From Victivallaceae bacterium (GTDB lineage: Bacteria > Chlamydiota > Chlamydiia > Chlamydiales > Chlamydiaceae): a stretch of DNA of 64,000 nucleotides. Numbering within the stretch: the stretch's first letter is position 1; every line of letters starts with the position of its first letter. The stretch is from the NCBI GenBank assembly GCA_036659455.1, contig JAVXCN010000001.1, positions 121,430-185,429 on the forward strand. The letters are read 5' to 3'. Below the pieces are notes generated by a model that was not told the DNA's origin, made no database searches, and saw nothing but the letters and a program-made list of their open reading frames with translations. The translations under genes and the position numbers were made by a program. This document shows, in pieces, positions 58,217 through 64,000 of the stretch.

Positions 58217-58918
58217 GTGAGAGAAATTGTGTTTCAGGATCTTTTTTTTAATAAAAATCTTATTTTATTTTGTTTTCAAATAACCTTTATAGCACTAGGA
58301 AATTGTTTCTGTATTAAAAAAGGGCTTGAATGGGTTACCGGCTGGCTTATACTTCTGGTAATATTAATGAATCTCTTTATCATTAAACGTATTTATTTAT
58401 TCGGACTCGAAATTACAGCCTGTGATGCCTTTGTCATAGGATTTTTGTCTTGTCTTAATATGGTAAGAGAATTTTATGATATTGAGTCTGCTCGTAAAAT
58501 AACGAAAATTTCTCTTATCATACCTTTAGGGTTTTTATTTTTTTCTATTCTTCATTTAATGTTCATACCTTCGGACACAGACTGCTCTCAGGAAAAATAT
58601 TCATTTTTATTACTGCCTTCCTTAAGAACGACGATTGCCTCTCTTGGAACATTTTTTCTGATCCAATTTTTCGATATTAAGATTTTTTCTTTTTTGACTA
58701 AATCTTGGAAAAGAAAATACTTTAATGCTCGTTCCGCTCTTTCTCTTCTTTCTTCACAAATTTTAGACACCATCATTTTTTCCTATATGGGATTATACGG
58801 ATTGGTACCTAATGTCTGGTCACTTATAATTGTCGGTATTTTAGCAAAAGGAATTGCCGTTTTAATCGGATCAAGTTTATCCTCAGTACTCTTGCATATT
58901 CAGCCTATTAAAAAATAG
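58217..58918 (+). CDS. YhhQ-family queuosine-precursor transporter
   Basis: The protein has 233 residues with about six membrane segments. TACDAFVIGFLSCLNMVREFYD near residue 65 and LLSSQILDTIIFSYMG near 175 are family signatures. It ends only 7 bp before tgt and is surely co-transcribed. In C. trachomatis a YhhQ protein has been shown to import queuine, so import of queuine from the host is the likely role here. Confidence 0.85.
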   Translation: MREIVFQDLFFNKNLILFCFQITFIALGNCFCIKKGLEWVTGWLILLVILMNLFIIKRIYLFGLEITACDAFVIGFLSCLNMVREFYDIESARKITKISLIIPLGFLFFSILHLMFIPSDTDCSQEKYSFLLLPSLRTTIASLGTFFLIQFFDIKIFSFLTKSWKRKYFNARSALSLLSSQILDTIIFSYMGLYGLVPNVWSLIIVGILAKGIAVLIGSSLSSVLLHIQPIKK

Positions 58919-58925
58919 CTAACAT

Positions 58926-60044
58926 ATGGTTTTAAAATTCACTGTATTACATTGTTCCAAAAAATCCGGAGCTCGACTAGGTCTTATTGAAACTTCTCAT
59001 GGAATTATTGAGACGCCGACATTCGTACCGGTGGGAACGAATGCCGCTTTAAAAGGAGTTATCGATTCTTCCGATATTGATCTGATGTTTTGCAACACTT
59101 ATCATCTTATGCTTCAGCCCGGAACTTCGGTCATAAAAAAAATGGGCGGTTTGCACGGTTTTATGAAAAGAAACCGTCCTTTAATAACGGATTCGGGAGG
59201 ATTTCAAGCTTTTAGTCTCGCGTATGGTTCGGTAGCGGAAGAAATTAAAAGTTGCGGAAAAAAAAGAGCTTCGAGCTCAGTGGTTAAAATATCCGAAGAA
59301 GGTATTTTATTTCGTTCGTATCGAGATGGCAGACAAATCTTATTATCGCCTGAAATCTCGATAGCCTCTCAAAAAGATTTGGGAGCGGATATTATTATTC
59401 CCTTCGATGAACTCCCCCCTTACCATATTGGAGAACAGGAGCTGATTCAATCTTGTGAAAGAACATATCGATGGGAATTACGTTCTTTGGACTCCCATAA
59501 AAAAAATATTCAAGGCCAATCCATGTACGGTATTGTTCATGGAGGAATGAATAAAGTTTTAAGAAAAGAAGGGTGTTGTTTTGTATCGGATCACGATTTC
59601 GATGGTTTTGCTATAGGGGGCAGTGTCGGAAAAAACAGACAGGACGTAGAAGAAATAGTTACTTTTATAACAAGTCACCTACCCTCCGAAAAACCTCGTC
59701 ATTTATTAGGGATTGGAGATCCGTTTTCGATTCAAAATTTGATCGCTACCGGTATTGATTCTTTCGACAGCTCTTATCCAACAAAAGCTGCTCGCCATGG
59801 AATGATTTTCTCTAAAGAAAAGGGTTTCATCAAAATTAAACAGTCAAAATATTCGGAAGATCTTTCTCCTATAGATTCTGCATGTTGTTGTCATACTTGT
59901 AAAACGGTCTCTTTAGGTTATCTTCATCATTTATTTAAAGCATACGAATTGAATGGATTATCTTTAGCTTCCATTCATAATCTTCATTACATGAATGAGT
60001 TAATGAAAATATTCAGACAAAAAATCGTTACCGATGAGCTCTAA
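58926..60044 (+). CDS. tgt: tRNA-guanine (queuine) transglycosylase
   Basis: Tgt swaps guanine 34 for queuine or preQ1 in GUN-anticodon tRNAs. Asp 89 in LITDSGGFQAF, the nucleophile Asp in SFDSSYPTKAARHG, and zinc ligands C320, C322, C325 and H351 are present. The substrate loop reads GFAIGGSVGK, like chlamydial enzymes rather than E. coli. At 372 residues it is full length. With yhhQ upstream and no queuosine-synthesis genes in the window, queuine salvage is likely. Its end overlaps dsbB by 17 bp. Confidence 0.95.
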   Translation: MVLKFTVLHCSKKSGARLGLIETSHGIIETPTFVPVGTNAALKGVIDSSDIDLMFCNTYHLMLQPGTSVIKKMGGLHGFMKRNRPLITDSGGFQAFSLAYGSVAEEIKSCGKKRASSSVVKISEEGILFRSYRDGRQILLSPEISIASQKDLGADIIIPFDELPPYHIGEQELIQSCERTYRWELRSLDSHKKNIQGQSMYGIVHGGMNKVLRKEGCCFVSDHDFDGFAIGGSVGKNRQDVEEIVTFITSHLPSEKPRHLLGIGDPFSIQNLIATGIDSFDSSYPTKAARHGMIFSKEKGFIKIKQSKYSEDLSPIDSACCCHTCKTVSLGYLHHLFKAYELNGLSLASIHNLHYMNELMKIFRQKIVTDEL

Positions 60045-60453
60045 TTTTAGATTCCGTCGATTTTTCGGATACAATCAATAAAAATGTAATGACTATAAAA
60101 GCAACCGAAGACGCCATAGGAACGGTTATGGGCTCTAAAATATAGATTTTAGTTGAACATGATACACTGTTTGCACTACAAATATCCAAACGCATTCCTG
60201 GGATTTCTTGAAGAATGATTTGATATAGGGCTATAAAAGTTCCGATTATAGGTAAAGGAAAAACATATTTCTTAATACCAAAAAAATCATAATAAGATGC
60301 TGTCCCTAAAATAATCGTCAATGGGAAGAGACATATTCTTTGATAATTACATAAAAGACAGGGCTCGATTTTAAGGATGTAACTAAAATAAATACTTATA
60401 AGAGTTCCGAAACAACTTATTATCCAAGCAAGAATTAAAAAATATTTTCTCAT
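60028..60453 (-). CDS. dsbB: DsbB-like disulfide bond formation protein
   Basis: The protein has 141 residues and four membrane segments. The first redox pair is C32/C35 (PCLLCNYQR) and the second C92/C99 (DICSANSVSC). DsbB reoxidises a DsbA-type partner and passes electrons to quinone. It starts three bases after the DsbA-like gene ends, on the same strand. This gene pair is the chlamydial arrangement and would serve the heavily disulfide-linked envelope. Confidence 0.92.
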   Translation of the reverse strand: MRKYFLILAWIISCFGTLISIYFSYILKIEPCLLCNYQRICLFPLTIILGTASYYDFFGIKKYVFPLPIIGTFIALYQIILQEIPGMRLDICSANSVSCSTKIYILEPITVPMASSVAFIVITFLLIVSEKSTESKIRAHR

Positions 60454-60456
60454 TGA

Positions 60457-61128
60457 TTATTTTTCCGACTTTTGTAATTGATATATCACTCGACTGATCT
60501 CATCAAAAGAAATATCTTCAATCATCCTACCGTTTATAAAAACCGTGGGAGTGGCCAGATTATTTCCCATTAGACGTTCTCCGTAAGCATTATTGGCTTT
60601 TAATTGACTTAGATATTTTTTGGAATTGACACATGAAATTAATTCAGAGAAATCAATTTCAAGATCGGAAGCACATTTAATAAGAATTTCATCGGTAACC
60701 CATGCTTGTCCTTCAGTCTTCTCAGTAGATAAGAGATTATAAAAATATTTCATAAATAATTTCGTATTCGGAACGGAAGGATTCGAATAAAGAACGCATA
60801 ACGAGGCTAAAACCGCAGGTTCGGAGTCAAATAAAAAAGAAAGAGGAATAAAAGTATATGAGATTAAATTCGTATCGATAAATCGTTTTTTAATCCGAGG
60901 AAAAACATCATCAGAAAATTTTAAACAATTATCGCAAGACGGTTCTTCAAATACCGTGACATTAATTTTAGAATTCAAATTACCTATAGTGAAATCTTTA
61001 TTTATTATAATTTGAGAACTCGTTTTTGGAGGTATTAAAGTTAATTTCCATTGAATCATAAGTACCAACAATCCAACAAAGAATACGGAAGCCGTTATTA
61101 CAAAAAGTTTTCTGAAAGACGATTTCAT
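60457..61128 (-). CDS. DsbA/DsbG-like thioredoxin-fold disulfide oxidoreductase
   Basis: The protein has 223 residues. An N-terminal membrane anchor or signal (LFVITASVFFVGLLVLMIQW) is followed by a thioredoxin-fold domain with active site C65-D-N-C68 and the cis-Pro loop ATPTVFINGR. It is the likely partner of the adjacent DsbB. It introduces or shuffles disulfides in envelope proteins. Anchor versus cleaved signal is unresolved. Confidence 0.88.
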   Translation of the reverse strand: MKSSFRKLFVITASVFFVGLLVLMIQWKLTLIPPKTSSQIIINKDFTIGNLNSKINVTVFEEPSCDNCLKFSDDVFPRIKKRFIDTNLISYTFIPLSFLFDSEPAVLASLCVLYSNPSVPNTKLFMKYFYNLLSTEKTEGQAWVTDEILIKCASDLEIDFSELISCVNSKKYLSQLKANNAYGERLMGNNLATPTVFINGRMIEDISFDEISRVIYQLQKSEK

Positions 61129-61292
61129 TCGATCCTCTTGATTCTCTGTTTTTTTTTAGTAATAAAAAAAATGTGATTATAAAAAAATAAAAAAATTATT
61201 TCTTGTTGAGTTAAAGAAACAAGTTTATCTTCACATTAAAACATGGTGTAAAGCTAATCGTGAATAATATCACCCTTTTATAAGGATTAACG

Positions 61293-62501
61293 ATGTCTTT
61301 GTATGAAGAAGAAGAATGCCGAGCTTTGAGACGTCAATTTTTTATAAAAAGACTGAAAATTAATTTATCTCTTGTTGCTATCGGTTGCTGTTTATTTTTT
61401 TCTCCGGTATCTCTAGGTTATACTTCCGTTTATCACATTGTCATTGATAAAACTTTAGGTTTTTTATTAGTTTTATGCTCCTGTTGCTCTTGTTTCAGCT
61501 CTAAATTCGATATCTTTTCCAGTCTCATCGGATGTTTCATCCTTTATTCATCGACAATCGAATATAATCCTACCGTATTCGCCAATTCCAGCCTTCTCGG
61601 ATTTATGATGCTCGCGATAAGATACACGTCTTATTCCAGGCCTTATGAACTCGATATCGGGCCTACCATCCCAGATAATCTTTCTTATAATCCATCGTGT
61701 TTCGGAAGAAGATGCGTCGAATCTTATTTCTCTCTGATTGTTTTAATTATAACCCGGTATTCTATAGGAATCTATTCAGGCTCTTTCTTGTCTTGGATCT
61801 TTACTTTATCCTGCTTAAGTTTAATCCTTAATGTATCCGGTAGTAAAAGACGATGGCACGTAAGACCGCTTATCGTCTTTTCGACTTTTACGATAACTCT
61901 ATCCTTAAGCATCTTACTGGCAGTGGCTTCCGTAATATACGGATCATACTTGTTTTTGATAGCTTCTTTCTTTGCACTCCTATCCTCAACTTTGGAAATT
62001 GATGAAATGCGAGCATCTTTGAACTATATATATATAAGAAAAAAAGAAGAAGAATCGATATCTTTATCTTTGGTTGGAAAAATTATTTCGGGATCCGAGT
62101 TTTATAGAAAATCTATCCTATGGGAGGAACAAAATCACGAATCTTTTTCAAGACATATCAAACACACCTTTCAAGGAGTCTCTTGTCCTTTGAATTTGAT
62201 TCTCGTTTTAGTCACGGGAATCATTTTAAATCTTTTTTCAAATCAATTCATAATGAAGCCGGGATTTCAAACATTTATATCCATCATAGGAATCGTTGTT
62301 ACAATATTTACGAGTTTATCTTTTTCCGAACATCTAAGATTTATAAGATTTTTCAATCTTATACCTGCTTTTCTTTTAATAATATCTCCCGCAATCTTTC
62401 ACATCTTCCCCCGTTCGAATGATTTTCTTTATGTATTATCAACAGGATTGATTATCTTCATCTGCTCATTAAGAGGTGGCACGACCAAAGAAGCGGAATA
62501 A
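61293..62501 (+). CDS. Multi-pass membrane protein of unknown function
   Basis: The protein has 402 residues with roughly ten hydrophobic segments in two halves, separated by a polar stretch (IYIRKKEEESISLSLVGK) near residue 255. The second half contains CPLNLILVLVTGIILNLF and IIGIVVTIFTSLSFSEHL. TAAGGA precedes ATG 61293 at a good distance. No family was recognised with confidence. It could be a vacuole or inner-membrane protein. Confidence 0.65.
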   Translation: MSLYEEEECRALRRQFFIKRLKINLSLVAIGCCLFFSPVSLGYTSVYHIVIDKTLGFLLVLCSCCSCFSSKFDIFSSLIGCFILYSSTIEYNPTVFANSSLLGFMMLAIRYTSYSRPYELDIGPTIPDNLSYNPSCFGRRCVESYFSLIVLIITRYSIGIYSGSFLSWIFTLSCLSLILNVSGSKRRWHVRPLIVFSTFTITLSLSILLAVASVIYGSYLFLIASFFALLSSTLEIDEMRASLNYIYIRKKEEESISLSLVGKIISGSEFYRKSILWEEQNHESFSRHIKHTFQGVSCPLNLILVLVTGIILNLFSNQFIMKPGFQTFISIIGIVVTIFTSLSFSEHLRFIRFFNLIPAFLLIISPAIFHIFPRSNDFLYVLSTGLIIFICSLRGGTTKEAE

Positions 62502-62507
62502 AATATT

Positions 62508-63173
62508 TTATGTTTTTTTATTCTTGAGCTTTTTCTCTTGCTCTTTGGCTTCTTTATCGTCTCTTCTTTTTCTGGCCTGTGTCGACAATTTAATATTTTC
62601 TTGAGCTCGTTCAATACCTGTGATTAAATCTTGATCTTCTTTCTTACGTTGTTTTTTAGGTGGCAATTCTTTTTTTATATTTTCTAAAGTTTCGATAAGA
62701 TAAAATTTGTTTTTGTTACTTATCAAAACATTTTTCTCTATAAAGTCCCCTATCAATCTTTTATCCGGCTTTGTTATAGGATTCTGATCATAAAATCCTT
62801 TAATCATAGAAAGCTCAGCTTGAGCTATTTGTTTAGAAATAGCATTTTTTTTCTTTTGATTTTTTAAAATCAAAATAATTAAAGGAACACCTATAACAAT
62901 TAGAGTTATTATCGTAGGTAAAATAATCGGAAACACAACATCAGTCAAAACATTAATATCAGAAGATAAAAAGGCTATTATCAAAATAGCTCCGAAAAGA
63001 AGAATTAAACCGGTTATTATAAGAATCGCCGTGAAAACAGCTACGGAACCCCAAATTTTTGAAATTTTCAAGACCTCATTATGAAGACTTTCTCTTTCAC
63101 TAAAGCTGAGAACATCAGAAGATGTGGGATTGATAGAAGGACCGAAAAAATTATAAGTCGACGAACCAATCAT
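62508..63173 (-). CDS. Two-helix membrane protein with charged C-terminus, possibly Inc-like
   Basis: The protein has 221 residues. Two neighbouring hydrophobic segments (VFTAILIITGLILLFGAILI and FPIILPTIITLIVIGVPLII) near residues 37-105 are followed by a Lys/Glu-rich, probably helical tail (KKELPPKKQRKKEDQ). The paired helices with one long soluble tail resemble Inc proteins. A 40-base stretch of this gene is copied at 55506-55545. Confidence 0.65.
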   Translation of the reverse strand: MIGSSTYNFFGPSINPTSSDVLSFSERESLHNEVLKISKIWGSVAVFTAILIITGLILLFGAILIIAFLSSDINVLTDVVFPIILPTIITLIVIGVPLIILILKNQKKKNAISKQIAQAELSMIKGFYDQNPITKPDKRLIGDFIEKNVLISNKNKFYLIETLENIKKELPPKKQRKKEDQDLITGIERAQENIKLSTQARKRRDDKEAKEQEKKLKNKKT

Positions 63174-63641
63174 TAATATTAAGTACTCTTAAAGACAGAG
63201 ACCCTTTTGCAATCTTGAGGTCGAAATAAGCTGTCAATCCCGTTTATAGCTTTGGATATCCCTTAATCTAAACAGCACCTTTAATCGATCTTCTTCGATT
63301 ATCAATACTAAATAGTCATATACAACTGCACCGGAACACAAAAGCTAAACGGAGTGTATCTAAAAAAATAATTTATGTAAATGAATTAAAATATTAAATT
63401 TACAATATAATTAATATTATGAATTAATTATGCATAGAAAAATGATTACTAAAATAATGACCGGTTAAGCGCTTTCCTATGAAGCATTATTTACTTCCAT
63501 CTCAGCTAATTCCGTTTCCGATTCCGAATTAATAAACACAAATCCAAAACTGATCCGGATAACCAGAATTGATCCCAATAAATGGTAATCGAGATTGCAT
63601 AGCATGACTTCGAGAATGTATGAAGACAAAACCAACTATTA
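63174..63641. other. Intergenic region, nothing recognised
   Basis: About 470 AT-rich bases with no open frame supported by a ribosome-binding site and no RNA gene. They probably hold the promoter for the gene at 62508-63173. Confidence 0.4.
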
Positions 63642-64000
63642 TTATCGTCTTCGTCGTCTTCGTCGTCTGCCGCCTTCCGCTATCACTCGTATCGGTGCAG
63701 GGCGTATACCATCGATTGCGCTGATTACTGCGTTAGACACACCGCCAACTGCACCGGTTACTACATTAGATACACCGCCAACTATACTGCTTGCTGCACT
63801 AGACACACCGCCAACTACACTGCTTGCTGCGTTAGATACACTGCCGACTGCGCCGGTTACTACATTAGATACACCAACAACTAAACTACTTGCTGCGTTA
63901 GGCGCGCCATCAACTGTTGCCTCAACTGCTAAGGAAGTTGCATCATATATACTGCCAACCGTATTATTTACCGTATTAGATATACCGCCAACTACACGAC
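63642..64000 (-). CDS. Val/Gly-repeat protein with eight-arginine C-terminus (5' part beyond window)
   Basis: The reverse strand is open from the window edge to TAA 63642-63644. It encodes imperfect repeats of the type SNVVTGAVGGVSNAASS and ends RPAPIRVIAEGG followed by eight arginines. Repeats of small and beta-branched residues with GxxxG-like spacing could form amphipathic or membrane-active helices. The polyarginine tail suggests binding to nucleic acid or acidic lipid. About 118 residues are visible. No family was recognised. Confidence 0.65.
   Translation of the reverse strand, partial: RVVGGISNTVNNTVGSIYDATSLAVEATVDGAPNAASSLVVGVSNVVTGAVGSVSNAASSVVGGVSSAASSIVGGVSNVVTGAVGGVSNAVISAIDGIRPAPIRVIAEGGRRRRRRRR

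Overview
The window looks like a chromosome segment from a member of the Chlamydiota outside the classical genus Chlamydia. The evidence is gene content and order. A tRNA-thiolation/surE stretch lies near ubiA-ubiX, and a leftward block runs kdsB-pyrG-ruvX-zwf-pgl-adk. A queuine transporter gene abuts tgt, a dsbB-dsbA-like pair follows, and several genes encode bilobed hydrophobic proteins like chlamydial inclusion-membrane (Inc) proteins. The species cannot be named from sequence alone.

Layout. 1-7033: the 3' part of accC, a LOG-family gene, ubiA, ubiX, a YitT-type membrane protein, tRNA-Asp and tRNA-Val, surE, a TtcA-like gene, a SEC-C protein, tRNA-Thr and tRNA-Tyr. 7034-7731: no convincing gene. 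7782-37891: a 30-kb locus of nine related fibre proteins, with no recognisable phage gene among them. 38079-47280: an RluA-type pseudouridine synthase, two membrane proteins, and the adk/pgl/zwf/ruvX/pyrG/kdsB block with a decayed second kdsB fragment. 47497-48183: an exported protein. 48659-53235: a decayed plasmid-like or mobile module (YhcG-type nuclease fragment, truncated tyrosine recombinase, excisionase-like protein, frameshifted parA, partition-like small protein, three exported or lipoprotein genes). 53816-57000: tRNA-Ala, tRNA-Ile, an orphan ABC ATPase, two paralogous Inc-like coiled-coil genes, and a patchwork of copied gene fragments. 57191-64000: M19 dipeptidase, queuine transporter, tgt, dsbB, a DsbA-like gene, two membrane proteins, and the end of a Val/Gly-repeat protein with an eight-arginine tail.

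The standout is the fibre locus. It holds three sets of three paralogues: three leftward genes of about 1,130 codons, three rightward genes of about 240-270 codons, and three leftward genes of about 1,900 codons. All carry the roughly 48-residue tail-fibre-like repeat (consensus near MTGNLNMNGHKITNL, then DAVNLKTL). Partitioning by hand gives 20, 20 and 20 repeats in the first set, one canonical repeat in each short protein, and 36, 36 and 36 in the long set. All nine end in a similar non-repetitive beta-rich domain of about 120-150 residues, plausibly a C1q/TNF-like jelly-roll head. Equal counts within each set, despite divergent sequence, suggest co-assembly in register, for example three different fibres each built as a heterotrimer with a variable head. 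One gene has a run of twelve A directly after a well-placed start codon that puts it out of frame, a possible phase-variation switch.

Elsewhere the genes fit an obligate intracellular lifestyle: menaquinone tailoring, NADPH supply by Zwf/Pgl, CTP synthesis, Kdo activation, queuine salvage, oxidative protein folding and Inc-like proteins for the host-derived vacuole.
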